From Streptomyces sp. NBC_00433 (GTDB lineage: Bacteria; Actinomycetota; Actinomycetes; Streptomycetales; Streptomycetaceae), in NCBI GenBank assembly GCA_036015235.1, contig CP107926.1, positions 8,290,001 through 8,354,000 on the forward strand: a stretch of DNA of 64,000 nt, given 5' to 3'. How positions within the stretch are numbered: position 1 is the first letter of the stretch; each line of letters begins with the position of its first letter. The notes under the pieces are model-generated. The model was not told the DNA's origin and did no database searches. It worked only from the letters and a program-made list of their open reading frames with translations. This document shows, one piece after another, positions 22,803-30,744 of the stretch. Made by a program: the position numbers and the translations under genes.

Positions 22803-23471
22803 TCAGACCGCGGACTCGGCGGGCAGGTCGGTCGCGGCGCCGTCCAGCCGCAGCGCCCGGGCCAGCGCCCAGTCCTGCGCCGTGTTCACGGTCCAGGCCA
22901 TGACCGCGATGCCCGCGGCCTGGCAGCGGCGGACCACGTCCAGGTTGAGCCGGGTGAGGTCCAGGCTGACCAGCCGCGCGCCGACCGCCTGGGCGCGGGG
23001 CACGATATCCGGGCCGAGGTCGCTCGCCACCAGCACCGTGCGGACGTCCGGCAGCAGCGTGTGGATCTCGGCGAGCGCCTCGTCGTGGAAGGACAGCACG
23101 CTGACCCGCTCGGTCGCGCCGCGCTCGCGCAGCACCTCGGCCAGCACGCGGGCCGCCGCGGCGTCCTTGATCTCGGCCTGGATCGGGCGGTCGACCGTGT
23201 CGAGCACCTCCTCGAAGACCGGCACCCGCTCGCCGAGACCGGCGTCCAGGGTGCGGATCTCGGCCAGTGTGAGGTCGCGGATCAGCCCGCTGCCGTCCGT
23301 GGTGCGGTCCACCGCGGCGTCGTGCATCACCACGAGCGCGCCGTCCTTGCTCAGGTGCAGGTCCAGCTCGACCTGGTCGAGGCCGGCCTGCTCGGCAGCG
23401 CGGAAGGACCGCAGGGTGTTCTCCGGCTCGACGCCCATGACGCCGCGGTGACCGACGGTGAGGAAGCTCAT
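22803..23471 (-). CDS. Glycerophosphodiester phosphodiesterase
   Basis: A 222-residue GDPD TIM-barrel enzyme that cleaves glycerophosphodiesters to glycerol 3-phosphate and an alcohol. Catalytic motifs are GHRG near residue 8, PENTLRSF, VELDLHLSKDGALVVMHD (metal acids and catalytic histidine) and PIQAEIK. There is no signal peptide, so it is probably cytoplasmic. TATGGT six bases before the ATG suggests a leaderless mRNA. Confidence 0.93.
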   Translation of the reverse strand: MSFLTVGHRGVMGVEPENTLRSFRAAEQAGLDQVELDLHLSKDGALVVMHDAAVDRTTDGSGLIRDLTLAEIRTLDAGLGERVPVFEEVLDTVDRPIQAEIKDAAAARVLAEVLRERGATERVSVLSFHDEALAEIHTLLPDVRTVLVASDLGPDIVPRAQAVGARLVSLDLTRLNLDVVRRCQAAGIAVMAWTVNTAQDWALARALRLDGAATDLPAESAV

Positions 23472-23477
23472 ACCGGC

Positions 23478-23483
23478 ACCATA
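23478..23483 (-). promoter_or_regulatory. -10 box (TATGGT) of the GDPD gene
   Basis: TATGGT on the minus strand ends six bases before the ATG at 23471. Confidence 0.5.
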
Positions 23484-23580
23484 AGCCGCCCGGACGACAT
23501 GCAGCCGAACACTCCGTGACGAGTCGGCGCCGCCGTACCAAAGGCTGAATCCCATGCCTCATATCGGACAACGGCCGCAA

Positions 23581-23638
23581 GAACAGCAGTGGAAGGGCTG
23601 TTCGGCGGGATGATCCGCTTCGGCCGCTCTTGAAGCGG
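23581..23638 (+). promoter_or_regulatory. Two dyads upstream of the DUF6421 operon
   Basis: GAACAGC (23581-23587) pairs with GCTGTTC (23597-23603), and CCGCTTC (23615-23621) pairs with GAAGCGG (23632-23638). Both 7-bp repeats are perfect and lie 57-114 bases before the first gene of the operon. One or both may be regulator sites or leader structures. Confidence 0.4.
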
Positions 23639-23694
23639 GAACAATGTCATGGATACGGTGTGGCTACGGCAAATTTTTCAGTGGAGGATCGGTC

Positions 23695-25092
23695 ATGGGT
23701 GAAGTTCTTTCGTCGGCGGCGGCTCGCGCCGACCGGATATCCGGTGACGACGTGGCTGGTCACCCCGCGTGGTCGGCGCTCAAGCAGGCCGTCGAGACCG
23801 TCAGGCCATGGCAGCTCAAGGACGGCTCGATCGACTTCGACGCCGAGGGCGCGCCCTCCCGCGAGGAGGCCGGGCGCGCGGTCGGCCGGGTGGTGGACGC
23901 GGTCGGGCAGCTGACCGAACTGCTGCCGCACGACGCCGCCTATCACGATGCCCTGGCCGCGGACCTGCGCCGCTGGGCAGACGACGGCTTCGCCGTGCCC
24001 GACTTCCTCGACTCGCTGCTGGCCTTCCAGCCGTCCGCCGACCGCCGCGACGGCCGCCGCCATGTCGTCGTCTTCCCGATGTACACGCAGAACGGCAACC
24101 CGGACCGGAATCTGGAAGCCGTCGCCCTGCGCGTGACATGGCCGGACTGGCTGGCCGAGCTGGAGCGCACCAGGTACGACAACCCGCAGTTCGTACCGAT
24201 CACCTTCGAGGACTTCACCCCCGGCTACGACACCAACTCCGCGGTGCTCTTCCCCGAGACCGTCGCCGTGCGCAAACCCCCGGAGCGCTGGACCTGGGGC
24301 GCGATCTTCTGCGACCGCGAGGCCGCCCGCTTCCGCGCGGTGACCGCCGCCGCCGTGGACACCCTCGGCCTGGAGCTGCCGCCGGAGGCCGCGCGCCTGG
24401 TGGCCGACCAGGAGCTGGCCCAGCAGACGTACGTGCTCTGGGACATGATCCACGACCGGACCCACAGCCACGGCGACCTGCCGTTCGACCCGTTCATGAT
24501 CAAGCAGCGGGCCCCGTTCTGGATGTACGGCCTGGAAGAGCTGCGCTGCGACCTCACCACCTTCCGCGAGGCCGTCGAGCTCCAGGCCGAGGGCCACCCC
24601 ATGGGGCTCGGCGTGCAGTACGCCATCCTCTTCGACCGGCTCTTCCGCTTCCCGGTCACCGGCGAGCGGGTCCGCAACTACGACGGACTGGGCGGTCAGC
24701 TGCTGTTCTCGTACCTGCACAAGCACGACGCCGTACGCTGGACTGACAACACCCTGCACATCGACTGGGAGCGCGCACCGCAGGTCACCAACCAGCTCTG
24801 CGCCGAGATCGAGACGCTGTACAGGGACGGTATCGACCGCCCCAAGCTTGTGCACTGGTTCGCCGCCTACGACCTGGTCGCAAGCTATCTGTCGCCGCAT
24901 CCCGGCTCGGTCTGGGCCAAGGGGCCGGACGCCCTCGACCTGACGCTGCCCCCGCGCAAGCTCGTCGACGACGTGCTGCCGGACGAGTTTCCGCTCAGCA
25001 TGTTCTACGAAGCCCTTGCCAAGAAGCTCCGTGAGGTGATCGCCTCCACCAAGGGGATCACGGGCGAGCGCCCGGTACGGAGCGCCGCGTGA
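23695..25092 (+). CDS. DUF6421 family protein, putative metal-dependent enzyme
   Basis: A 465-residue cytoplasmic protein of the DUF6421 type; its function is unknown. The most striking segment is HDRTHSHGDLPFDPF near residue 253, with three histidines and an aspartate, followed by an ELRCDLTTFREA stretch rich in acidic residues. Together these look like a metal-binding site, as in metallohydrolases or diiron-like proteins. GGAGG lies five to ten bases before the ATG. It is the first gene of a three-gene operon with an SDR and a threonine-aldolase-like enzyme. The close coupling suggests one pathway acting on a hydroxy-amino acid or similar compound. Confidence 0.8.
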   Translation: MGEVLSSAAARADRISGDDVAGHPAWSALKQAVETVRPWQLKDGSIDFDAEGAPSREEAGRAVGRVVDAVGQLTELLPHDAAYHDALAADLRRWADDGFAVPDFLDSLLAFQPSADRRDGRRHVVVFPMYTQNGNPDRNLEAVALRVTWPDWLAELERTRYDNPQFVPITFEDFTPGYDTNSAVLFPETVAVRKPPERWTWGAIFCDREAARFRAVTAAAVDTLGLELPPEAARLVADQELAQQTYVLWDMIHDRTHSHGDLPFDPFMIKQRAPFWMYGLEELRCDLTTFREAVELQAEGHPMGLGVQYAILFDRLFRFPVTGERVRNYDGLGGQLLFSYLHKHDAVRWTDNTLHIDWERAPQVTNQLCAEIETLYRDGIDRPKLVHWFAAYDLVASYLSPHPGSVWAKGPDALDLTLPPRKLVDDVLPDEFPLSMFYEALAKKLREVIASTKGITGERPVRSAA

Positions 25093-25115
25093 CCGGTGCG
25101 GCCGAGGAGGCGGAC

Positions 25116-25874
25116 ATGACGACCGACACGTATTCCGGCGGTCTTGACGGAGCGGTGATCGCGGTGGCCGGAGCCGGCGGACCCGCCGGCCGGGCGGTCC
25201 TGCAGCGGCTGGCCCGCGAGGGCGGCCATGTGATCGCGGCGGACGCCGACCCCGAGCGCCTGGCGGAGGCCGTCGACGCGGCCCGCTACGACGCCGGCGG
25301 CGCGGACATCACCGGTGAGATCGTCGACCTGCTCGACCTGGAGGCCACCCAGGACTGGGCGGCCCGGATCGAGAAGGACCAGGGCCGGGTCGACGGCCTG
25401 GTCCACCTGGTCGGCGGCTGGCGCGGTTCCGCGTCCTTCCCCGAGACCGAACTCGCCGACTGGGACGTGCTGCACAAGCTGCTGATCCAGACGGTGCAGA
25501 ACACCTCGCTCGGCTTCCACGACGGCCTGATGCGCAGCCCCGGCGGCCGCTACGTGCTGATCAGCGCCTCCGGCGCGAGCCGACCCACCGCGGGGAACGC
25601 GGCCTATGCCGCGGCGAAGGCCGCCGCCGAGGCCTGGACGCTCGCCCTCGGCGACTCCTTCGCCAAGCTCAGCGGCGCGCAAGGGCCCACCGCGGCGGCC
25701 ACCGTCCTGGTGATCAAGGCGCTGGTGCACGATGGGATGCGGGCCGAGCGCCCGCAGTCCAAATTCGCCGGTTTCACCGATGTACGCGATCTCGCCGACG
25801 CGATCGCCAGCGTGTGGGACCGCCCCGCCGACGATGTGAACGGGACCCGCCAGTGGCTGACGCCCCAACCGTGA
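25116..25874 (+). CDS. Short-chain dehydrogenase/reductase (SDR)
   Basis: A 252-residue SDR. The cofactor motif is AVAGAGGPAGRAV at the N-terminus (a variant of TGxxxGxG), the VHLVGGWRG segment stands in place of NNAG, and the active site has ISASGAS and the YAAAK lysine. The start at ATG 25116 is chosen because GAGGAGG ends five bases before it; a GTG at 25089, overlapping the upstream stop as GTGA, would add nine residues. It oxidises or reduces an alcohol/ketone, presumably an intermediate of the DUF6421/aldolase pathway. Confidence 0.87.
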   Translation: MTTDTYSGGLDGAVIAVAGAGGPAGRAVLQRLAREGGHVIAADADPERLAEAVDAARYDAGGADITGEIVDLLDLEATQDWAARIEKDQGRVDGLVHLVGGWRGSASFPETELADWDVLHKLLIQTVQNTSLGFHDGLMRSPGGRYVLISASGASRPTAGNAAYAAAKAAAEAWTLALGDSFAKLSGAQGPTAAATVLVIKALVHDGMRAERPQSKFAGFTDVRDLADAIASVWDRPADDVNGTRQWLTPQP

Positions 25875-26995
25875 CCGATCCGACCGACCAGGCCGCAGCC
25901 CTCGGCCCCGCCGATCCGGCCGTGCCGCCGACCGACGCCGTACGGCGCCACGACCCGGCCTCGCGCGGCTTCGCCAGCGACAACTACGCCGGGGTCCACC
26001 CCGAGGTCCTTGCCGCCCTGGCGCTGGCCAACGGCGGCCACCAGGTCGCCTACGGCGACGACGCCTACACCGCCCATCTGCAGGAGGTCTTCCGGCGGCA
26101 CTTCGGCCCCGCCGCCGAGGTCTTCCCGGTCTTCAACGGCACCGGTGCCAACGTGACGGCGCTGCAGGCCGTGACCGAGCGCTGGGGCGCGGTGATCTGC
26201 GCCGAGTCCGCGCACATCAACGTGGACGAGTGCGGGGCGCCGGAGCGCGTCGGCGGCCTGAAGCTGCTCACCGTGCCGACCGCCGACGGCAAGCTCACCC
26301 CCGAGCTGATCGACCGGCAGGCGTACGGCTTCACCGACGAGCACCGGGCGCAGCCGCAGGTCGTCTCGATCACCCAGACCACCGAGCTGGGCACCTGCTA
26401 CACGCCCGAGGAGATCAAGGCGGTCTGCGACCACGCCCACGAGCTGGGCATGGCCGTGCACCTGGACGGCGCCCGGCTGGCCAACGCGGCGGCGAGCCTC
26501 GGGGTGCCGCCGGCCCGCTTCACCACCGACGCCGGCGTCGACATCCTGTCCTTCGGCGGCACCAAGAACGGCCTGCTGCTCGGCGAGTGCGTGGTCGTGC
26601 TCAGCCCGGAGCGGGTGCGCGCGCTGCCCTATCTGCGCAAGCTGTCGATGCAGCTGGCGTCGAAGATGCGCTTCGTGTCGGTGCAGTTCGAGGCGCTGCT
26701 GGCCGGCGACCTGTGGCTGCGCAGCGCCGCGCACGCCAACGCGATGGCCCGCAGGCTGGACGCGGCGGTGCGCGGCATCGACGGTGTGCGGGTGCTGCGG
26801 CCCGTGCAGTCCAACGCGGTCTTCGCGATGCTGCCGCGGGAGGTCAGCGAGCGGCTCCAGAAGCGCTACCGCTTCTACTTCTGGGACGAGTCGACCGGCG
26901 AGGTCCGCTGGATGTGCGCCTTCGACACGACCGAGGACGACGTGGACGGCTTCGCCGCGGCAATCGCCGAGGAGATGGCTGCGTCCGGCTCATGA
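25871..26995 (+). CDS. Threonine aldolase-like PLP enzyme (beta-eliminating lyase family)
   Basis: A 374-residue fold-type I PLP enzyme of the low-specificity L-threonine aldolase/GLY1 family, which splits beta-hydroxy-alpha-amino acids to glycine and an aldehyde. FASDNYAGVHPEVL and GDDAYTAHLQ mark the N-terminus, HLDGARLANA carries the cofactor aspartate, and the Schiff-base lysine is in SFGGTKNG near residue 230. GTG 25871 overlaps the SDR stop by four bases (GTGA). The same frame is open upstream to 25814, but that part overlaps the SDR. Its place in the operon suggests it feeds or drains the same pathway as DUF6421 and the SDR. Confidence 0.88.
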   Translation: MTDPTDQAAALGPADPAVPPTDAVRRHDPASRGFASDNYAGVHPEVLAALALANGGHQVAYGDDAYTAHLQEVFRRHFGPAAEVFPVFNGTGANVTALQAVTERWGAVICAESAHINVDECGAPERVGGLKLLTVPTADGKLTPELIDRQAYGFTDEHRAQPQVVSITQTTELGTCYTPEEIKAVCDHAHELGMAVHLDGARLANAAASLGVPPARFTTDAGVDILSFGGTKNGLLLGECVVVLSPERVRALPYLRKLSMQLASKMRFVSVQFEALLAGDLWLRSAAHANAMARRLDAAVRGIDGVRVLRPVQSNAVFAMLPREVSERLQKRYRFYFWDESTGEVRWMCAFDTTEDDVDGFAAAIAEEMAASGS

Positions 26996-27080
26996 GGACC
27001 GCGGCGGCCGCCGCATACGGGACACCTGAATACATATACGAAGTACGGTAATTCGATTGATCAAGAGGTCGGTGGTTCCC

Positions 27081-27086
27081 TAGGGT
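27081..27086 (+). promoter_or_regulatory. -10 box (TAGGGT) of the transglutaminase-like gene
   Basis: TAGGGT ends eight bases before the ATG at 27095. The preceding 60 bases (27015-27075) are AT-rich for this genome, fitting a promoter region. Confidence 0.5.
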
Positions 27087-27094
27087 TCGGTTCC

Positions 27095-27700
27095 ATGGAA
27101 CCGACTCCGGAGAACCCCGACCTCTCGGCGTACCTCGTGGCCGACGACGTCATCGACCACCATGACCCGCTGGTGCGGGAGACGGCGGCGCTACTGGCGG
27201 AAGGCACCGCAGGCCCGCATGAATATGCGGAGGTGGCCTTCGAATACGTCCGCGACGAGATCCCGCACTCCTTCGACTCCGGAGATCCGCGGGTCAGCTG
27301 GCGGGCGTCCGACGTGCTGGAGCAGCGCAACGGCATCTGTTATGCCAAGTCGCACGCCCTGACCGCGCTGCTGCGGGCCCGCGGCATCCCCGCCGGGCTC
27401 TGCTACCAGCGGCTGACCCAGGACGACGGCTCCGACCCCGCGCTGCACGGCCTGATCGCCCTGCTGCTGCCGGGCACCTACCGCTGGAGCCGGCTGGACG
27501 CCAGGGGCAACAAGCCGGGCGTCGACGCACACTTCAGCCTGGCGACCGAACGGCTGGCCTTCCCGGTGCGCCCCGAACTGGGCGAGTGCGACTACCCGCT
27601 GGTCTACGCGGCCCCGCCGCCGCCCGTGGTGGCCTGCCTGCGGGCCGCGCGGAGCAGCACCGGGATATCGCTGCCCTCCGCGCTGCCCGAGGCCTGCTGA
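27095..27700 (+). CDS. Transglutaminase-like cysteine protease-fold protein
   Basis: A 201-residue member of the transglutaminase-like superfamily. The catalytic cysteine is in RNGICYAKSHALTALLRARGIPAG near residue 81, with histidine in ALHGLIALLLPG and the usual aspartate further on. Bacterial members are proteases, amidases or peptide-modifying enzymes. There is no signal peptide. The ATG lies eight bases after TAGGGT. The partner and substrate are unknown; it follows the DUF6421 operon but has its own promoter. Confidence 0.85.
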   Translation: MEPTPENPDLSAYLVADDVIDHHDPLVRETAALLAEGTAGPHEYAEVAFEYVRDEIPHSFDSGDPRVSWRASDVLEQRNGICYAKSHALTALLRARGIPAGLCYQRLTQDDGSDPALHGLIALLLPGTYRWSRLDARGNKPGVDAHFSLATERLAFPVRPELGECDYPLVYAAPPPPVVACLRAARSSTGISLPSALPEAC

Positions 27701-27727
27701 GGCCGGCCAGGCGGGATGTGCCAGGCC

Positions 27728-28471
27728 CTAGCCCGCCTTCTGCTGTTCGCGGTCCCGCTCCGCCGCCGCCTCGGGCGTCGGGGCGGTGCCGCCCAGGTGC
27801 GAGGGCAGCCACCACCGGTCGTCGGGACCCGACGGGCGGCCCGGGTACGTACGCTGCGCGTCGTCCAGCAGCTCCTGCACCCGCAGCCGGAGCCGCCGGG
27901 TCAGGGCGCCGGCCTTCTCCTCGGCGTGCGGCCACATCTGCTCGCCGATCCGCATCGAGATCGGGAAGCGGGTCCTGCCAAGGCTGCGCGGCCGTCCCTT
28001 GGTCCACAGCCGCTGGGTGCCCCACAGCGCCATCGGCAGCAGCGGCACCCCGGCCTCCATCGCCAGCCGGGCGGCGCCGGACTTGAAGGACTTGAGGGTG
28101 AAGGACTGCGAGATGGTCGCCTCGGGGAAGACCCCGATGATCTCGCCCCTGCGCAGCGCCTCCAGCGCGTGCGCGTAGGCGTGCATGCCCTCGGAGCGGT
28201 CCACCGGGATGTGCTTCATCGCGCGCATCAGCGGACCCGACACCTTGTGCCGGAAAACCGACTCCTTGGCCATGAAGCGCACCAGCCTCTTGTGGGGCAG
28301 GGTCGTCAGGCCGCAGAACACGAAGTCCAGATAGCCGATGTGATTGCTCACCAGGAGGGCGCCGCCCTCGCGCGGGACGTTCTCGGTGCCCCGGATGTCG
28401 AACCGCAGGCCCTGCACCTTGAACATGCTGCGGGCGAAACCGATCACCGGCGGGTAGACGAGTTCGGCCAT
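27728..28471 (-). CDS. 1-acyl-sn-glycerol-3-phosphate acyltransferase (PlsC-like)
   Basis: A 247-residue acyltransferase that adds the second acyl chain in phospholipid synthesis. Motif I is NHIGYLD (residues 43-49), and the glycerol-phosphate-binding motif is VFPEATIS, here with alanine replacing the usual glycine of FPEGT. VPLLPMALWGT forms the last conserved block. The N-terminus is hydrophobic and membrane-associated. An AGGTG ribosome site precedes the ATG. It converges on the transglutaminase-like gene. Confidence 0.9.
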   Translation of the reverse strand: MAELVYPPVIGFARSMFKVQGLRFDIRGTENVPREGGALLVSNHIGYLDFVFCGLTTLPHKRLVRFMAKESVFRHKVSGPLMRAMKHIPVDRSEGMHAYAHALEALRRGEIIGVFPEATISQSFTLKSFKSGAARLAMEAGVPLLPMALWGTQRLWTKGRPRSLGRTRFPISMRIGEQMWPHAEEKAGALTRRLRLRVQELLDDAQRTYPGRPSGPDDRWWLPSHLGGTAPTPEAAAERDREQQKAG

Positions 28472-28665
28472 GTCAGGGCACCTGCTCTCTCCGGGGCGGC
28501 GCTCCCGGCGGAAGTTACGCGCCCGTAGGTTGTCCGGCCGCTGAGCGATGGTGCCCCGGCGGCGGGGCCGCTGTCACCCCGGGCGACCTCACCTCGGGGA
28601 GATTCTTCTCACGTCATGCCGATGTCACCCTCGCGCCCTTTCCGCGTCGGAGGCCGACCGTCCGG

Positions 28666-29073
28666 TCAGCCGAGCGTACGCCTCAGGGTCAGGTACATCT
28701 CGCAGCCGAGGCAGTAGGCGAAGGCCGCGTTCAGGAATGCGGCGGCCAGCGCGCAGCCGGTGGCCGCCATGCCCAGCCACTGTGGCCCGGCCAGATAGCC
28801 CACCACCCCGACGACGGCGAAGGCAAGACCCACAGCCTGGGCGAAACGCGGCGGCGCCGCGTCCTCGGTGGCCGTCGGCGGGCCGATCCTGGGGCGTATC
28901 AGGGTGCGGAAGACCCAGCCGTAGGGCGAGCGCTGCACACCGGCCGCGGCTCCCACCGCGAAGAGCGCGGCCTGCACCGCGAGCAGCGGGCCGCTGCCGG
29001 TGATCAGGACCACCGCGAGCACCGCGGTGGTGAGGGCCGCGCCGAACCGGGGGCCGCGTACGTCGATGTCCAT
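28666..29073 (-). CDS. DUF4395 membrane protein
   Basis: A 135-residue membrane protein with four hydrophobic helices. It starts MDIDVRGPRFGA, the standard beginning of DUF4395 proteins, and ends with a CLGC pair (AYCLGCEMY) suggesting redox or metal chemistry. The divergent neighbour is a membrane-anchored thioredoxin-like protein, so the two may form a membrane thiol-redox system. ATG 29073 is chosen for its family fit; an upstream ATG at 29121 would add 16 residues. The 194 bases downstream of this gene, up to 28471, hold no clear gene. Confidence 0.8.
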   Translation of the reverse strand: MDIDVRGPRFGAALTTAVLAVVLITGSGPLLAVQAALFAVGAAAGVQRSPYGWVFRTLIRPRIGPPTATEDAAPPRFAQAVGLAFAVVGVVGYLAGPQWLGMAATGCALAAAFLNAAFAYCLGCEMYLTLRRTLG

Positions 29074-29210
29074 GACGGGAATGATGACCCAGCCGCGGGC
29101 GGCCGTGCCCGCGGGAATCATTGCGGTCGCATGAACGCTGACGTGCGGGAATAGAGTGCGGTTCGGGTGCGGGCGACAATGCGGCGCAGTGGCGGCGGAG
29201 GAGGGCGGCG

Positions 29211-29624
29211 ATGACGGGTCTGGTGGTCTGCCTCGCGGTGCTCGCGGCCGCGAGCGCCTTCGGCGTGCTGCACCGGCGGCGGGACGGGAGGGTCCGGGTG
29301 GGTGCCAGGGACGGCGGCGAGCGGCTGACGGCGGACGACCTCGGCGGGCCGCTGGGGGAGCGGGCCACGCTGGTGCAGTTCTCCAGCGCCTTCTGCGCGC
29401 CCTGCCGCGCCACCCGGCGGGTGCTCTCCGAGGTCACCGGCATGGTCGAGGGGGTGCGTCATGTGGAGATCGACGCCGAGGCGCGGCTCAGCCTCGTCCG
29501 GCGGCTGCACATACTCAAGACGCCCACCGTGCTGGTGCTCGACGCGGACGGCTCCGTGGTCCGCCGGGCGTCCGGGCAGCCCCGGCGCGCCGACGTGATC
29601 GCCGCGCTGGGCTCCGTGCTCTGA
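29211..29624 (+). CDS. Membrane-anchored thioredoxin-like protein
   Basis: A 137-residue thioredoxin-fold protein with an N-terminal signal anchor (residues 2-20) followed by RRR. The active site is CAPC at residues 62-65 (SSAFCAPCRATRR), and the cis-proline is in KTPTVLVLD. Orientation of the anchor relative to the positive charges is ambiguous, so the thioredoxin domain may face either side. GGAGGAGGGCGGCG precedes the ATG. Divergent from the DUF4395 gene, with which related actinobacterial thioredoxins are often paired. Confidence 0.85.
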   Translation: MTGLVVCLAVLAAASAFGVLHRRRDGRVRVGARDGGERLTADDLGGPLGERATLVQFSSAFCAPCRATRRVLSEVTGMVEGVRHVEIDAEARLSLVRRLHILKTPTVLVLDADGSVVRRASGQPRRADVIAALGSVL

Positions 29625-29709
29625 CGGTGCGGGAGTACGGCCGCCCGGGGACGTAGGGCAGGTCACAGTGGAGGAAGCTTGCCAACTGGCGCCGCTCTCT
29701 GTGTACTGA

Positions 29710-29735
29710 CGAGTAATATATTCGCCGGGTACTCG
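29710..29735. promoter_or_regulatory. AT-rich dyad upstream of etfBA
   Basis: CGAGTA (29710-29715) pairs with TACTCG (29730-29735) around an AT-rich stretch (AATATATTC). The 243-base gap before etfB has no gene, and this is its only clear symmetrical element. It may be an operator or promoter core. Confidence 0.35.
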
Positions 29736-29867
29736 CCGCGACGCGTGCTGCGTTCCGGCGGGGAGCCGCGACCGCAGGCGCCTATGCTGCCAATTCCGGG
29801 GCACTTGCCAGGGCGCTGCCGGGGCAGTTGACGAAGACGTGCAGGACGAAGCAGTAGGAGAGCAGGC

Positions 29868-30653
29868 GTGAGCTTGAGGATCGTAGTCGCTGTGAAGTAC
29901 GTGCCCGACGCCACCGGCGACCGTCACTTCGCCGATGACCTGACCACCGACCGCGACGCGGTCGACGGCCTGCTGTCGGAGCTGGACGAATACGCCGTCG
30001 AGCAGGCGCTGCAGATCGCCGATGCCGCCGACGACGCGGAGATCACCGTGCTGACGGTCGGTCCCGAGGACGCCAAGGACGCGCTGCGCAAGGCACTGTC
30101 CATGGGCGCGGACAAGGCCATCCACGTCGAGGACGACGCGCTGCACGGCACCGACGTCATCGGTACGTCGCTGGTGCTGGCCAAGGCCATCGAGCACGCC
30201 GGCTACGACCTCGTCGTCACCGGCATGGCCTCCACCGACGGCACCGCAGGCGTGGTGCCCGCGCTGCTCGCCGAGCGGCTCGGCATCCCGCAGGTCACCC
30301 TGCTGTCCGAGGTCGCGGTGGCCGACGGCAAGGTGACCGGGCGCCGCGACGGCGACGCGGCCAGCGAGCAGCTCGAGGCGTCGCTGCCCGCGCTGGTGTC
30401 GGTCACCGACCAGTCGGGCGAGGCGCGCTACCCGTCCTTCAAGGGCATCATGGCCGCCAAGAAGAAGCCTGTGGAGTCCCTCGACCTGTCCGACCTCGGC
30501 ATCGACGAGGCCGAGGTCGGCCTCGGCGGCGCGTGGACCGCCGTGCAGGACGTCACCGCCCGCCCGCCGCGCACCGCGGGCACGATCGTCAAGGACGAGG
30601 GCGAGGGCGGCAAGCAGCTCGCCGCCTACCTCGCGGAGCAGAAGTTCATCTGA
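29868..30653 (+). CDS. etfB: Electron transfer flavoprotein, beta subunit
   Basis: The 261-residue AMP-binding subunit of the FAD-containing electron transfer flavoprotein, which carries electrons from acyl-CoA and other dehydrogenases to the respiratory chain. Family features are KYVPDATGDRHF at the N-terminus, VLTVGPEDAKDALRKALSMGADKAIHV, and the SLPALVSVTDQSGEARYPSFKGIMAAKKK recognition segment. GTG 29868 follows GGAGAGC. etfA follows after 91 bases, so this is the standard etfBA operon. Confidence 0.95.
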   Translation: MSLRIVVAVKYVPDATGDRHFADDLTTDRDAVDGLLSELDEYAVEQALQIADAADDAEITVLTVGPEDAKDALRKALSMGADKAIHVEDDALHGTDVIGTSLVLAKAIEHAGYDLVVTGMASTDGTAGVVPALLAERLGIPQVTLLSEVAVADGKVTGRRDGDAASEQLEASLPALVSVTDQSGEARYPSFKGIMAAKKKPVESLDLSDLGIDEAEVGLGGAWTAVQDVTARPPRTAGTIVKDEGEGGKQLAAYLAEQKFI

Positions 30654-30744
30654 TGAACGGCCCCGCCCGGTGCCGCGCGCCCCGGGCCGGGCAGCGACCG
30701 CAGGCCCGCCCCCGCCCCTCACTTTCCGCAGGAGAACGATTCCC

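Noticed and set aside
27001..27094. AT-rich stretch before the transglutaminase-like gene as a horizontally acquired scar or attachment site
   Set aside because: No direct repeats, tRNA or integrase are present; a promoter region explains it.
30654..30744. Small gene between etfB and etfA
   Set aside because: The frame is short and proline/arginine-rich without a start signal. The gap ends in the ribosome site of etfA.
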